From Corynebacterium lemuris (lineage in GTDB: Bacteria > Actinomycetota > Actinomycetes > Mycobacteriales > Mycobacteriaceae): DNA of 64,000 nucleotides. This document shows, piece after piece, positions 43,445 to 53,872 of the stretch (within the stretch, counting starts at the first letter, position 1; every line of letters starts with the position of its first letter). The notes under the pieces are model-generated. The model did not search any database. It was not told where the DNA came from and saw only the letters and a program-made list of their open reading frames with translations. A program made the position numbers and the translations under genes. The stretch is from positions 62,001-126,000 of the forward strand of contig NZ_JANWTC010000006.1 in NCBI RefSeq assembly GCF_024919295.1, written 5' to 3'.

Positions 43445-44041
43445 ATGGAGAAGTTCACCACCCACACCGGCGTCGGCGTGCCGCTGACCCGCTCCAACGT
43501 CGACACCGACCAGATCATCCCCGCCGTCTACCTCAAGCGTGTCACCCGCACCGGCTTCGAAGACGGCCTGTTCGCCGGCTGGCGCAAGGACGAGGACTTC
43601 ATCCTCAACCAGGAGCCCTACGACAAGGGTTCCGTGCTCGTCGCCGGCCCCGACTTCGGCACCGGCTCCTCCCGTGAGCACGCCGTCTGGGCGCTCATGG
43701 ACTACGGCTTCCGCGTCGTGCTCTCCCCGCGCTTCGCCGACATCTTCCGCGGCAACTCCGGCAAGGCCGGCCTGCTCGCCGCCCAGATGGAGGAGGCCGA
43801 CATCGAGCTGCTGTGGAAGCAGCTGGAGGCCGAGCCGGGCCTGGAGATCACCGTCGACCTGGAGTCCCGCACCGTCACCGCCGGGGAGAACACCTACCAG
43901 TTCTCCGTCGACGACTACACCCGCTGGCGCCTCATGGAGGGCCTGGACGACATCGGCCTGACCCTGCGCAAGGAGGCCGACATCACCGCCTACGAGGCGA
44001 AGCGCCCGACCTTCAAGCCGACGATCACCGCGGAGGCCTAA
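43445..44041 (+). CDS. leuD: 3-isopropylmalate dehydratase small subunit
   Basis: A 198-aa swivel-domain partner of Leu[27 protein letters not shown] and [36 protein letters not shown] are diagnostic. The SD AAGGAGA precedes the ATG. A terminator follows. Confidence 0.96.
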   Translation: MEKFTTHTGVGVPLTRSNVDTDQIIPAVYLKRVTRTGFEDGLFAGWRKDEDFILNQEPYDKGSVLVAGPDFGTGSSREHAVWALMDYGFRVVLSPRFADIFRGNSGKAGLLAAQMEEADIELLWKQLEAEPGLEITVDLESRTVTAGENTYQFSVDDYTRWRLMEGLDDIGLTLRKEADITAYEAKRPTFKPTITAEA

Positions 44042-44052
44042 ACAGCCGACTG

Positions 44053-44088
44053 ACGCTCCCGACCGCTCAACCGGTCGGGGGCGTTTTC
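44053..44088 (+). terminator. leuCD terminator
   Basis: ACGCTCCCGACCG (44053-44065) pairs with CGGTCGGGGGCGT (44072-44084), one wobble, then TTTT. Confidence 0.8.
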
Positions 44089-44095
44089 CGTGGCT

Positions 44096-44512
44096 TCATG
44101 AGAGGCGGACCTCGGCGGTGGCCTCGACCCCGTGGTTGAGGCTGCGTTTGATGGCGCACAACCGCTCGATGACCCGCTCGGCACGGGTGATGAGCTTCTC
44201 CTGCTCCGCCGGGTCCAGCGCCGACATGTCCGGGGAGATGGTGGCCCGCAGTTCAGCGACCCGCCCCTCCTCCTCATCGTCGACCCCCTCGACGGTGGCG
44301 GTGGCCTCATAATCCGCACCCAGATGGTGGGCGAGCTGGACATCGGCGGAGAGCACCGAGCAGGCGGCCAGCGCCGCTTGCAGCAACTCACCGGGGGAGA
44401 AGGCCCCCTCCTCACCGGGGGCGCCGATGCGCAGCTCCGCGCCGAAGGCGTTGCTCACGGTCCAGGTGCCGACCGTGTCGCGGCGGGCTGTGATCTCAGT
44501 ATCCTCAGGCAT
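44096..44512 (-). CDS. OsmC-family protein
   Basis: A 138-aa OsmC/YhfA-like protein: SPGELLQAALAACSVLSADVQLAHHLGADYEATATVEGV carries one family cysteine (AACSV), and the C-terminus has RAERVIERLCAIKRSLNHG with a second, matching the two-cysteine Ohr/OsmC pattern. It probably reduces organic hydroperoxides. ATG 44512 is taken as start, with a GTG three codons upstream as alternative. It follows the Nudix/phosphatase gene closely. Confidence 0.82.
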   Translation of the reverse strand: MPEDTEITARRDTVGTWTVSNAFGAELRIGAPGEEGAFSPGELLQAALAACSVLSADVQLAHHLGADYEATATVEGVDDEEEGRVAELRATISPDMSALDPAEQEKLITRAERVIERLCAIKRSLNHGVEATAEVRLS

Positions 44513-44522
44513 AGCCACCACT

Positions 44523-45527
44523 CTATTTCGCAGGAAGAGGGCTGGCCAGATAATCCGCCCCCGTCAGCTGGCCCCCGTTGAAGGACAGCACCCACACCGA
44601 ACCCTTCTTCGCCTCGATCTCATCCAGCGGCAACCGCCCGTTCGCGCTCAGCCAGGCGATCATGTGGGGGACGGACTCGCCCTGGGAGACCACGACGGAG
44701 GTGCCACCGGCCTCGATCAGCTCGGTGAAACGCCGCTGGCAGGCCACCTGGTTGGCGGTCCACGCCTCGTCCCCGAACAACGGATCCACGGTGACCTCGA
44801 CGTTGAGTTCATCAGCCAGGGGGGCCGCCGTCGCCTGGCAGCGGTCCGGCTCGGCGGAATAGACAGCGGTGGGTTTATAGGGCAGGAGCATGGGCACGAG
44901 CATCTCCGCCTGGCGCCGGCCCTTCTTGTCCAGGGGGCGCAGGTTGTCATCGCCCTCCCAGTTGCGCCGACTGTGGGCCCGGGCGTGACGCACGTAGAGC
45001 ACCCGGGAGGTGGCGGGCAGACGGAAACGTTTCTCCGCCTTGTCCAGCACGTGCCGGTCCACCTCGTAGCTGAGCAGCTCCCGGGCCTGGGCCAGCGGCA
45101 GCCAGCGCAGCTCGTCGACCTCTGCGTTGGGGGTGAACTCCCCGCTGAGGACCTCACCCGTCCAGTAGTAGACGACCTTCATGCGGTCGAGCACGGGGTA
45201 GGTCACCTTGCCCAGGAGTTTGCCCAGGCCGATCTCGAAGCCGGTCTCCTCCAGGATCTCCCGGGCGGCGGTGGTGGGCAGCGATTCTCCCGGGTCGACC
45301 TTCCCCTTCGCCAGGGACCAGTCGTCGTAGGCGGGGCGATGGATGACGGCCACCTCCACGGTGTCCAGGTCCGTGATGTCCCCGCGCCACAGCACGGCTC
45401 CGGCAGCGAGCATCGCGCGTTTGAACTCCTTCGCCGGATCCGCCGGAATCACCTGGTGTCGACCATTGACCAGCAGTTCCGGCCCCTGGTCCTTGTCCAC
45501 CTCGTGGGGCAGCGGATTCTTCGCCAT
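44523..45527 (-). CDS. Nudix + histidine-phosphatase protein (MutT1-like)
   Basis: A 334-aa fusion typical of actinobacterial MutT1. The N-terminal Nudix box is GKVDPGESLPTTAAREILEETGFEIG. The C-terminal histidine-phosphatase domain starts VLYVRHARAHSRRNWEGDD (RHx motif). In mycobacteria such enzymes remove 8-oxo-(d)GTP and diadenosine polyphosphates, preventing mutations. An SD GAGGAGA precedes ATG 45527. Confidence 0.9.
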   Translation of the reverse strand: MAKNPLPHEVDKDQGPELLVNGRHQVIPADPAKEFKRAMLAAGAVLWRGDITDLDTVEVAVIHRPAYDDWSLAKGKVDPGESLPTTAAREILEETGFEIGLGKLLGKVTYPVLDRMKVVYYWTGEVLSGEFTPNAEVDELRWLPLAQARELLSYEVDRHVLDKAEKRFRLPATSRVLYVRHARAHSRRNWEGDDNLRPLDKKGRRQAEMLVPMLLPYKPTAVYSAEPDRCQATAAPLADELNVEVTVDPLFGDEAWTANQVACQRRFTELIEAGGTSVVVSQGESVPHMIAWLSANGRLPLDEIEAKKGSVWVLSFNGGQLTGADYLASPLPAK

Positions 45528-45652
45528 GACTCTCCTCGGTCGGTCTCGGATACGGTTCCCACCATTTTCACCCACCTCCGCCCGATTCGCAGGACCAACG
45601 CATCCTTTAAGCTGGTTTCCAACGGACGTCTAGAGAATGTAGGGAGCAGCGA

Positions 45653-46666
45653 GTGGTCAAGGTCGCGATCATGGGGGCAGGTTCATGGGGCACCACCCTG
45701 GGCAAGGTCTTCGCCGACGGCGGCAGCACCGTCTCCCTCTGGGCCCGCCGCACGGAACTGGCGGAACAGATCCAGCGTACCCGCGCCAACCCGGACTACC
45801 TGCCGGACATCCGGCTGCCCGAAGCTGTGACCGCGACCGATGACGCCGTCCTGGCTCTCGCGGACGCGGACATCGTCATCTTCGCCGTCCCCAGCCAGAC
45901 GATGCGCGACAACCTCAAGGCCTGGACCCCGCTGCTGCCGGCGGATTCCACGTTGGTGAGCATCTCGAAGGGCATCGAGACCGACACCCATCTGCGGATG
46001 AGTCAGGTCATCGCCGAGATCACCGGGGCGGAGACCGACCGCATCGCGGTGCTCTCCGGGCCGAACCTCGCCCGCGAGATCGCCCTGGAGCAGCCCGCCG
46101 CCACCGTCATCGCCTGCGCGGATGAGGAACGGGCCAAGCTGGTGCAGACAGCGGTGGCCACCCCCTACCTGCGCCCTTACACCAACACCGATGTCGTCGG
46201 CGTGGAACTGGGTGGCGCCTGCAAGAACGTCATCGCCCTGGCCTGCGGTGTGGCCGCCGGCCTGGGTTTCGGCGAGAACACCCTGGCCACCATCGTCACC
46301 CGGGGACTTGCCGAGATCTCCCGTCTGGGCGAGGAACTCGGCGCCGATCAGCGCACCTTCGCGGGGTTGGCCGGCCTGGGTGACCTGGTGGCCACCTGCA
46401 CCTCCCCGCTCTCGCGCAACCGTTCCTTCGGTGTCCGCCTCGGTGAGGGCGGCACGCTGGAGGAGGCGATGAAGGCCACCCACGGTCAGGTCGCCGAGGG
46501 CGTGATCTCCTCGAATTCGATCCACCAGCTGGCCGGGGCCAACAAGGTGGAGATGCCCATCACCCAGGCCGTCTACGCCGTGTGTCACCGCGGCCTGGAC
46601 GTCCGCGACATGATCGCGGCACTGATGGGTCGCTCCAAGAAGGCGGAGTACAACCCGGTAGGCTGA
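45653..46666 (+). CDS. gpsA: Glycerol-3-phosphate dehydrogenase [NAD(P)+]
   Basis: A 337-aa enzyme making sn-glycerol 3-phosphate for phospholipids. It has [17 protein letters not shown] (Rossmann), [32 protein letters not shown] and [24 protein letters not shown] start with an AGGGAG SD. ddl follows. Confidence 0.96.
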   Translation: MVKVAIMGAGSWGTTLGKVFADGGSTVSLWARRTELAEQIQRTRANPDYLPDIRLPEAVTATDDAVLALADADIVIFAVPSQTMRDNLKAWTPLLPADSTLVSISKGIETDTHLRMSQVIAEITGAETDRIAVLSGPNLAREIALEQPAATVIACADEERAKLVQTAVATPYLRPYTNTDVVGVELGGACKNVIALACGVAAGLGFGENTLATIVTRGLAEISRLGEELGADQRTFAGLAGLGDLVATCTSPLSRNRSFGVRLGEGGTLEEAMKATHGQVAEGVISSNSIHQLAGANKVEMPITQAVYAVCHRGLDVRDMIAALMGRSKKAEYNPVG

Positions 46667-46672
46667 TCCGTC

Positions 46673-47758
46673 ATGGAACAACCACAGCGCATCACGGTCG
46701 GTGTCATCTACGGCGGCCGCAGCAGCGAGCATTCAGTGTCGTGCGTGTCCGCGGGTGCGGTGATGTCGCACCTCGACCCGTCCAGATACGAGGTCGTGCC
46801 GATCGGCATCACCCGTGAGGGGATGTGGACGGTGGGTGAGGCCGATCCCACGGCGCTGATGATCAAGGAGGGGCAGCTGCCCTCCGTGGTGCCCGGTGTG
46901 GAGCTCTCGCTCTCCTTCAACCCGGCCGAACGCGGCCTGGTGCGCAACCTCACCGCCGGCACGGAGCACGCCCGCCTCGACGTCGTCTTCCCGGTCCTGC
47001 ACGGCCCCTTCGGTGAGGACGGCACCATCCAGGGCATGCTCGAGATGGCGTGTGTGCCGTATGTGGGCACGGGTGTGCTGTCCTCGGCCTGCGGCATGGA
47101 CAAGGAGTTCACGAAGAAGCTCGCCGCGGCAGAGGGCCTGCCCATCACCGCTGAGGTGATCCTGCGCGAGGGACAGGATGATCTGGACGAGAAGCAGCGC
47201 CACATGCTGGGCCTGCCCGTCTTCGTCAAACCCGCCCGCGGCGGTTCCTCCATCGGGGTGTCGAAGGTGAGCGACTGGTCGCAGCTGCCGGCGGCCGTGG
47301 CGCTGGCGCGGGAATCCGACACCAAGGTCATCATCGAGGCCGAGCTGGTCGGAGCCGAGGTCGAGGTCGGTGTCCTCGAGTACCCGGACGGCACGCTGGT
47401 GGCCTCCGTGCCGGCGAAGCTGAACAACACCAACGACTCGGATGAGGGTTTCTACGGCTTCGAGACGAAATACCTCGACGACGTGGTCACCCCGACCATC
47501 CCGGCACCTTTCGGCGAGGAGACCAACAACCGGCTCCGGGAGATGGCGATCGAGACCTTCCGGGCGCTGAACTGCCAGGGTCTGGCACGCGTCGACTTCT
47601 TCCTCACGGAGGAGGGCCCGGTGCTCAACGAGATCAACACCATGCCGGGTTTCACGCCGATCTCGATGTACCCGCAGATGTTCGCCGCCTCAGGCGTGCC
47701 CTACGAGGAGCTTCTCGACGTCCTCGTCACTACTGCGTGTCAGTCTCCGCGGCGATGA
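46673..47758 (+). CDS. ddl: D-alanine--D-alanine ligase
   Basis: A 361-aa ATP-grasp ligase of peptidoglycan synthesis. It has VIYGGRSSEHSVS, PVLHGPFGEDGTIQGMLE, FVKPARGGSSIGVSKV and FFLTEEGPVLNEINTMPGFTPISMYP. TAGGCT 8 nt before the ATG suggests a leaderless mRNA in addition to read-through from gpsA. Its 3' end overlaps the convergent DUF3515 gene by 29 bp. Confidence 0.96.
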   Translation: MEQPQRITVGVIYGGRSSEHSVSCVSAGAVMSHLDPSRYEVVPIGITREGMWTVGEADPTALMIKEGQLPSVVPGVELSLSFNPAERGLVRNLTAGTEHARLDVVFPVLHGPFGEDGTIQGMLEMACVPYVGTGVLSSACGMDKEFTKKLAAAEGLPITAEVILREGQDDLDEKQRHMLGLPVFVKPARGGSSIGVSKVSDWSQLPAAVALARESDTKVIIEAELVGAEVEVGVLEYPDGTLVASVPAKLNNTNDSDEGFYGFETKYLDDVVTPTIPAPFGEETNNRLREMAIETFRALNCQGLARVDFFLTEEGPVLNEINTMPGFTPISMYPQMFAASGVPYEELLDVLVTTACQSPRR

Positions 47759-48674
47759 TCTCGCCCAGCTCCACGACGGCGGCGTTGCCCGTCGCCTGAG
47801 GGACGCTGACGGCGATGTCGATGTCGCGGCCGAGGGCGAACCAGGTCGAGGACGTGGTGCCGTTGGCCAGGGTGGTGTCCTCGAACCAGACGATGTCGTT
47901 GACCTGGTTGAGCTGCAGACCCGGACGGTAGTTCTCCGGCGGGGCGACACCGCAGCGCAGGACGACGGGCTCGAGACCCGGGGCGGTCCACGCGGCGGTG
48001 CGGGGCTCGGCGACGTCGATACGCCCGTAGTCCTCCGCGATGGTCTCCGGCAGAGCGGCCATGAGAGCCACGCAGCGGTCACCGGTGTTCTCCGCAGCAG
48101 CCAGCTGGGAGAGCGGGGCGGGGTAGGGCTCGTGTTCGGCGGCCGGCAGGGCGGAGACGTTCTCGGCGAGGTCGGCGACCGGGTTGCCGGCACGCCCCAG
48201 GGACTCCTCGTCAGCGGTGACCGCCACGACCTGCTCCCGGTCGACGGTGTACCAGGAGGACAGGGTGGAACCCGGGGTGGCGTCGGTGATCCGCAGCCAC
48301 TCGACCCCCTCGATGGTCTCGGTGGGGGCGTAGTCGGTGTACTGGAAGGGCAGGTCGACGCCGCAGCGCAGGGTCACCCGCTCCACGGAGCTGGAGGTCC
48401 AGGCCGCGGCGCCGGCGGGCACGGGTTCGACGATCTCGGCCCGGTCATGCCCGACCAGTTCCTCCGGTAGACCGGCGATGAAGTCGGCGCACTCCCGGGA
48501 ATCCGCCAGCGGGGCGGGCAGTTCACTCATGACCACGGGCTGCTTGGCTGCCCGGTCGAAAACGACTTTGGCCCCGAGGACAACACCGATGACCAGGGCC
48601 ACCGCCAGAACCAGGGACAGGTAGACGGCGGTCTTGCCGGAACGACTAGGTTGGGAGGAAGCAGCGGAGCTCAT
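47730..48674 (-). CDS. DUF3515 membrane-anchored protein with duplicated domain
   Basis: A 314-aa protein with one N-terminal membrane anchor (~15-37) and two copies of a DUF3515-like module. Copy 1 (~55-165) has ECADFIAGLPEELVGHDRAEI ... ERVTLRCGVDLPFQYTDYAPT; copy 2 (~180-310) has RCVALMAALPETIAEDYGRIDV ... EPVVLRCGVAPPENYRP. Most actinobacterial DUF3515 proteins have one copy. Extracytoplasmic, function unknown. ATG 48674 is favoured over the longer frame, which runs into the thiL promoter. Confidence 0.8.
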   Translation of the reverse strand: MSSAASSQPSRSGKTAVYLSLVLAVALVIGVVLGAKVVFDRAAKQPVVMSELPAPLADSRECADFIAGLPEELVGHDRAEIVEPVPAGAAAWTSSSVERVTLRCGVDLPFQYTDYAPTETIEGVEWLRITDATPGSTLSSWYTVDREQVVAVTADEESLGRAGNPVADLAENVSALPAAEHEPYPAPLSQLAAAENTGDRCVALMAALPETIAEDYGRIDVAEPRTAAWTAPGLEPVVLRCGVAPPENYRPGLQLNQVNDIVWFEDTTLANGTTSSTWFALGRDIDIAVSVPQATGNAAVVELGEIIAAETDTQ

Positions 48675-48702
48675 AGGCTGCGAGTCTATCGAAAGGGTTG
48701 GC

Positions 48703-49671
48703 GTGACCATCTTCCCCGCCCACTATTCCGGCCCGACGCTCGGGGAGGTCGGTGAACACGGCACGATCAAGGCGATCATTGAGGCGGCGCCATCCTCACG
48801 CAACGGCGACGACGCCGCGGTGCTCAGCCACGCCTCCCCGAACTCCCGGGCAGTGGCCACCACGGACATGCTGGTGGAGGGCCGTCACTTCAAGGTCGGC
48901 TGGTCCACGCCGGAGGAGATCGGCCAGAAGTCGATCGTGCAGAATTTCGCGGATATCGAGGCGATGGGCGCACGCCCCATCGCCGCGCTCCTGGCGGTCT
49001 CCGCCCCCCGCCACACCCCGGTGGACTGGGTACGCGGGGTGGCCACCGGCATCCACCAGCGGGTGGGGGAGTACTCCGCGGAACTCGTCGGCGGGGACCT
49101 CACCGAGGGCGACCACCTGGTGCTCTCCGTCACCGCCATCGGCTCCCTGGGTGGTTCCCGCCCGGAACTGACCCTCGACCGCGCACGCCCCGGCCAGCGG
49201 GTCGTCGCACACGGCCGCATCGGCTGGTCCGCGGCCGGCCTGGCCCTGCTCGAGCGCTACGGGCGGGAACATGTGCCGGAGAAATTCACCCCGCTCATCG
49301 ACGCCCACTGCGCCCCCCGCCTCGACCCGGGCCGCGGCGTCATCGCCCGTGCCACCGGGGCGACCGCCATGACCGACAACTCGGACGGACTGATCGTGGA
49401 CCTGAACACCATCGCCTCCCGCTCGGGGGTGGGCATCGACCTGCACTCCGCGGACATCTGCCCCGCACCCCTGATCATGGAGGCCGCCGACCTGCTGGAG
49501 GCCGACCCCTGGAAATGGGTGCTCTCCGGCGGGGAGGACCACACCCTGCTGGCCACCACCGCGGGCGACCCGCCCTCCGGTTTCCGCGCCATCGGCCGGG
49601 TGGTGCGCGGCGAACGCGTCACCATCGACGGTGAGGAACCCCGCTACGGCCAGGGCTGGGTGAGCTTCTGA
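48703..49671 (+). CDS. thiL: Thiamine-monophosphate kinase
   Basis: A 322-aa enzyme phosphorylating thiamine phosphate to thiamine diphosphate. It has [70 protein letters not shown] and the C-terminal [18 protein letters not shown] 48703 with a GAAAGGG SD is preferred to the longer frame. One base overlaps ung. Confidence 0.93.
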   Translation: MTIFPAHYSGPTLGEVGEHGTIKAIIEAAPSSRNGDDAAVLSHASPNSRAVATTDMLVEGRHFKVGWSTPEEIGQKSIVQNFADIEAMGARPIAALLAVSAPRHTPVDWVRGVATGIHQRVGEYSAELVGGDLTEGDHLVLSVTAIGSLGGSRPELTLDRARPGQRVVAHGRIGWSAAGLALLERYGREHVPEKFTPLIDAHCAPRLDPGRGVIARATGATAMTDNSDGLIVDLNTIASRSGVGIDLHSADICPAPLIMEAADLLEADPWKWVLSGGEDHTLLATTAGDPPSGFRAIGRVVRGERVTIDGEEPRYGQGWVSF

Positions 49672-50315
49672 TGCTGCCCGTCCACAAGTCCTGGCTGCCC
49701 GCACTGGAACCGGTCGAGGAGCGCATCCACGCCCTGGGTGACTTCCTGCGCAGCGAACCCGCCTACCTGCCACCCGGCGACGACATCCTCCGCGCCTTCC
49801 AGGACCCCTTCGACCAGGTCAAGGTGCTCATCGTCGGCCAGGACCCCTACCCCACGCCGGGGCATGCCATGGGGCTGAGCTTCTCCACCCGCCCCGGGGT
49901 ACGCCCCCTGCCACGCAGCCTGGCCAACATCTTCCGCGAACTCTCCGGCGACCTCGGTGTACCCGCACCCACTGACGGCGACCTGAGCCCCTGGTCACGG
50001 CAGGGGGTGCTGCTGCTCAACCGGGTGCTCACCGTACGCCCCGGCCAGGCCGGTTCCCACCGGGGCCGGGGCTGGGAAGAGGTCACCGAGGCCGCCATCC
50101 GTGCCCTGGCACAACGGGAGCAACCACTGGTGGCCATCCTCTGGGGCCGCGACGCCCAGACCACCGGCCGTTTCCTCGGCGACACCCCGCGCATCGAATC
50201 CCCGCACCCCTCCCCGCTGTCCGCCTCCCGTGGTTTCTTCGGCTCCCGCCCCTTTTCGCGGGCGAATGAGCTCCTGGAGTCTGTCGGAGCCGAACCCGTG
50301 GACTGGCAGCTGTAA
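49671..50315 (+). CDS. ung: Uracil-DNA glycosylase
   Basis: A 214-aa family 1 UDG removing uracil from DNA. The catalytic motif is [17 protein letters not shown], and the DNA-intercalation motif is [21 protein letters not shown]. Coupled to thiL (TGATG). Confidence 0.96.
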   Translation: MLPVHKSWLPALEPVEERIHALGDFLRSEPAYLPPGDDILRAFQDPFDQVKVLIVGQDPYPTPGHAMGLSFSTRPGVRPLPRSLANIFRELSGDLGVPAPTDGDLSPWSRQGVLLLNRVLTVRPGQAGSHRGRGWEEVTEAAIRALAQREQPLVAILWGRDAQTTGRFLGDTPRIESPHPSPLSASRGFFGSRPFSRANELLESVGAEPVDWQL

Positions 50316-50326
50316 ACTACGGCGTT

Positions 50327-51763
50327 ATGTCCTATCCGCGAGAGCTAGACGGCAGCCGACTCCACGACTGGGCGGCCCGGGCCGTCGCAGAGCTGTCCGC
50401 CCGCCGCGCGGAGATCAACGCCCTCAACGTCTTTCCCGTCCCGGACGCGGACACCGGCTCCAACATGGCCCACACCATGGAGGCGGCCCTGGCCGAGGCG
50501 GAACGGCTGGCCGGGGAACCGGGCGTGGGGGAGGTCGCCCGCGCCCTGGCCATCGGCAGCGTGCGGGGTGCGCGCGGCAACTCCGGCCTCGTGCTCAGCC
50601 AGGTGCTGCGCGCCATCGCCGATTCCGCCGACCACGGACGTGTCGACGGTGCCTGCATCGCCCGCGCCCTCACACTCGCGGTGCAGCTGGTCGACCGCGC
50701 CATCGCCGAACCGGTCGAGGGCACCGTCATCACCGTGCTGCGTGCAGCGGCCGTCGCCGCGGAGGCCGCCGGTGAGCAGCTGCAGGAGGTCGTCCCCGCG
50801 GCCGTCGACGCTGCCCGCACCGCCTTGGCCAACACCCCCTCCCAACTCGACGTGCTCCGCGAGGCCGGGGTCGTCGACGCCGGGGGAGCGGGCTTCCTCG
50901 TGCTGTTGGAGGCACTCCTCGCCGAGATCCGCGGCACCGCCGCCAGCACCGCCATCCCCACCGGCACCACCACCGGCCCCACCGCCGAACTCGAGGTCAT
51001 GTTCTTCTTCCTCGGCGACCTCGACACCCTCGAGGACTCCCTGGCCGGCCTGGGCAACAGCCTGGTGCTCGCCCGTATCGACGAAACCAGCGCCCGCGTC
51101 CACATCCACTCCCGCGAACCCGGCCGCGTCATCGAGACGGCCTACGCCACCGGGGAAGTCTCCGACCTGCGGATCGAGGTGCTTCCCGACGCCCCGCAGG
51201 TGGCCACCCCGCGCCGGGTCATCGTCGCGGTCACCCCGCCGGGCTCCGTCGCAGACCTCTACCGGCAGGCCGGGGCGGTGGTGGTGGCACCGGGGGAGGA
51301 CGTCGTCTCCGGGATCCTCTCCGAGGTGCGCAACTCCAGCGCGGAGGAGCTGATCCTCCTGCCCAACGGGCTGCTGGACCGCCGCCAGCTGGTCTCCGTG
51401 GAACGGGCCACCCACGCCCTTGACCAGTCCTTCACCATCGTGCCCACCGGAAGGCTGGTCTCCGGTATCGCGGCATTGAGCGTGCATGACCCGCAGGCAC
51501 CGGCCGGGGTTGCGGCCTACACCATGTCCGAGGCCGCAGCCTCGATGCGCACCGCGATCCTCACGCCGGCGGACGTCCGCACCACCGTGGAGGCAGCCGC
51601 AGAGGCCGCCTGCCGGGAGCTGCTGGCCGAGGGCGGCGAGCACGTGATCCTGCTGACGGGGACGGAGGTGGACGTCGATAAGATCGATGCCGCCCTGCAC
51701 GTCGACGTCATGGCCTACCCCGCCGACGGGCTGGGGCACCTGCTGGAGATCGGGGTCGAGTAG
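50327..51763 (+). CDS. DAK2-domain protein (fatty acid kinase FakA-like)
   Basis: A 478-aa protein with an N-terminal DAK2 domain (NALNVFPVPDADTGSNMAHTM, SVRGARGNSGLVLSQVLRA) and C-terminal FakA-specific regions. In firmicutes FakA phosphorylates fatty acids bound to FakB; a similar role is inferred. TAAACT lies 8 nt before the ATG. recG starts 2 nt after its stop. Confidence 0.86.
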   Translation: MSYPRELDGSRLHDWAARAVAELSARRAEINALNVFPVPDADTGSNMAHTMEAALAEAERLAGEPGVGEVARALAIGSVRGARGNSGLVLSQVLRAIADSADHGRVDGACIARALTLAVQLVDRAIAEPVEGTVITVLRAAAVAAEAAGEQLQEVVPAAVDAARTALANTPSQLDVLREAGVVDAGGAGFLVLLEALLAEIRGTAASTAIPTGTTTGPTAELEVMFFFLGDLDTLEDSLAGLGNSLVLARIDETSARVHIHSREPGRVIETAYATGEVSDLRIEVLPDAPQVATPRRVIVAVTPPGSVADLYRQAGAVVVAPGEDVVSGILSEVRNSSAEELILLPNGLLDRRQLVSVERATHALDQSFTIVPTGRLVSGIAALSVHDPQAPAGVAAYTMSEAAASMRTAILTPADVRTTVEAAAEAACRELLAEGGEHVILLTGTEVDVDKIDAALHVDVMAYPADGLGHLLEIGVE

Positions 51764-51765
51764 CC

Positions 51766-53862
51766 GTGCTGGGCTGGACCGATGACCGGCTGCTGGCCGA
51801 TGTCCTCCCGAAGAAGGAGGCCACGGCCCTGACCAAGGCCTTCGGCTACGTCACGTGCCAGGACCTGCTCGAACACACTCCGCGCGCCTGGTCCCGCCAC
51901 GGTTCCGGCGTGCTCGCGGAGGACGCCCAGGAGGGCGACATGATCACCTGCGTCGGTGAGGTCATGGGCGTGCGGCACTTCAACACCCGCGACGGCAAGG
52001 GTGTGATCCGCGTGGCCATCACCGACGGCCGCACCGTATTCACCGCCTCCTTCTTCAACTCCCACTACGTGGCCCGGGTCCTGCGCGAGGGATCGAAGGC
52101 GATGTTCGCCGGAAAACTCAAGTTCTACCGGGGTGAGCCGCAACTGCAGCACCCTGATTTCCTCATCCTGCCGCGGCCGGGGGAGAAGGCCGCCGGCAGC
52201 GCTTCCCTGAAGACGCTCTCCCTGTACGGCGATCCCGATGAGCTGCTGCGCGATCTCGACCACGTGCCCATCTACCCGGCGACCGGCCGGGTGGCCTCCT
52301 GGCGGATCATGGCCGCCATCCGCCACATCCTGACCACCCTGCCCCCGGTACCGGAACCGCTCGGGGAGGTGCCCGCCGGTCTGGTCAGCTTCGACGAGGC
52401 TGTCCGCGGCATCCACTTCCCCGGCCCCGAGGGCCCGGAACCGCACCTGGAGCGGCTGAAATACAACGAGGCGCTCACCCTCGGTCTGGTCATGGCGCTG
52501 CGCCGGCTGGAGACGCTGCGTCGCCATGCACCCGTACTCACCCCGGTGGAGGAGGGTCACCGTGCCCGCCTGCTCGGGGACCTGCCCTATGAACTGACCG
52601 CGGGGCAGCGCACCGTCATCGGCGAGATCGCCGGGGACCTCAGCCAGGGTGAGCCGATGAGCCGGCTGCTGCAGGGCGAGGTCGGCTCCGGAAAGACGGT
52701 CGTCTCCCTGGTGGCGATGCTCCAGGCCGTTGACGCGGGCCGCCAGTGCGCCATGCTCGCCCCCACCGAAGTGCTCGCCGTCCAGCATGCCCGCACGCTC
52801 ACGGCCCTGCTCGCCGACGCCGGGGTGCCGGTCTCGGTGGTGCCGCTGACCGGTTCCATGCCGGTCGCCGTCAAACGCCAGGCACTGCTCGACATCGTCT
52901 CCGGGCAGGCGGACATCGTGGTGGGCACCCACGCGATCATCGAGGACACCGTCGAGTTCTTCGACCTCGGCCTCGTCGTCGTCGATGAGCAGCACCGCTT
53001 CGGTGTGGAGCAGCGCGCCCGCCTGCGCGCGAAGGGGAGGGAGGGGCAGACCCCGCACCTGCTGGTGATGACGGCCACCCCCATCCCACGCACTATCGCC
53101 ATGACCGTTTTCGGCGACCTGGAGGTCTCCACCCTGCGGGAGCTGCCCGGGGGCCGCAAACCCATCACCTCTTATGTCATCCCCGAGTCGAAGCCGGACG
53201 GCGTGCGGTGGGCCATCAACCGCATCGGCCGGGAGGTGGAGGCCGGCCGGCAGGCCTACGTAGTGTGCCCGCGTATCGACGGCGAGGGCGGGGTCCACGA
53301 GGTCTATGAGCTCCTCGGCCACGGCCCCTTCCGCCACTTCACCGTCGGTTACCTCCACGGCCGGATGAGCAGCGAGGACAAGGACCACATCATGGGTCGC
53401 TTCGCCGCCGGGGAGATCCAGATCCTCGTGGCCACCACCGTCATCGAGGTCGGCGTCGACGTACCCAACGCCACCGTCATGCTCATCCGCGAGGCCGAGA
53501 ACTTCGGTGTCTCCCAGCTGCACCAGCTCCGCGGCCGGGTGGGCCGTGGCGGGCACGCCTCGACGTGCATCTTCCACACCCGCCACGACAACGACGGCCG
53601 GATTGCCGGCGTGGCCGCCACCACCGACGGCTTCCAGCTGGCCGAACTCGACCTCATCCACCGCCAGGAGGGTGATGTGCTGGGCACCAGCCAGTCGGGT
53701 ACAGCGCGCACCGTCAAGCTGCTCAACCTCATCGAGGACTACGCCCTCATCGAACGCGCCACCCACGACGCCACGGAGCTGGTGGCCCGGCATCCGCTGC
53801 TCGCCCAGCGCGTCGTCCTGGAGATCGACCGCACTGACCGGGAGTTCCTGGAGAAAAGCTAG
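51766..53862 (+). CDS. recG: ATP-dependent DNA helicase RecG
   Basis: A 698-aa superfamily 2 helicase reversing stalled forks and branch-migrating junctions. It has an N-terminal OB/wedge region, Walker A LQGEVGSGKTVVSL, the DEQH box VVDEQHRFGVEQR, TATPIPRTIAMTVFGDLEVS and QLHQLRGRVGRG. GTG start, tightly behind the DAK2 gene. Confidence 0.96.
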   Translation: MLGWTDDRLLADVLPKKEATALTKAFGYVTCQDLLEHTPRAWSRHGSGVLAEDAQEGDMITCVGEVMGVRHFNTRDGKGVIRVAITDGRTVFTASFFNSHYVARVLREGSKAMFAGKLKFYRGEPQLQHPDFLILPRPGEKAAGSASLKTLSLYGDPDELLRDLDHVPIYPATGRVASWRIMAAIRHILTTLPPVPEPLGEVPAGLVSFDEAVRGIHFPGPEGPEPHLERLKYNEALTLGLVMALRRLETLRRHAPVLTPVEEGHRARLLGDLPYELTAGQRTVIGEIAGDLSQGEPMSRLLQGEVGSGKTVVSLVAMLQAVDAGRQCAMLAPTEVLAVQHARTLTALLADAGVPVSVVPLTGSMPVAVKRQALLDIVSGQADIVVGTHAIIEDTVEFFDLGLVVVDEQHRFGVEQRARLRAKGREGQTPHLLVMTATPIPRTIAMTVFGDLEVSTLRELPGGRKPITSYVIPESKPDGVRWAINRIGREVEAGRQAYVVCPRIDGEGGVHEVYELLGHGPFRHFTVGYLHGRMSSEDKDHIMGRFAAGEIQILVATTVIEVGVDVPNATVMLIREAENFGVSQLHQLRGRVGRGGHASTCIFHTRHDNDGRIAGVAATTDGFQLAELDLIHRQEGDVLGTSQSGTARTVKLLNLIEDYALIERATHDATELVARHPLLAQRVVLEIDRTDREFLEKS

Positions 53863-53872
53863 GGTATAGGGC

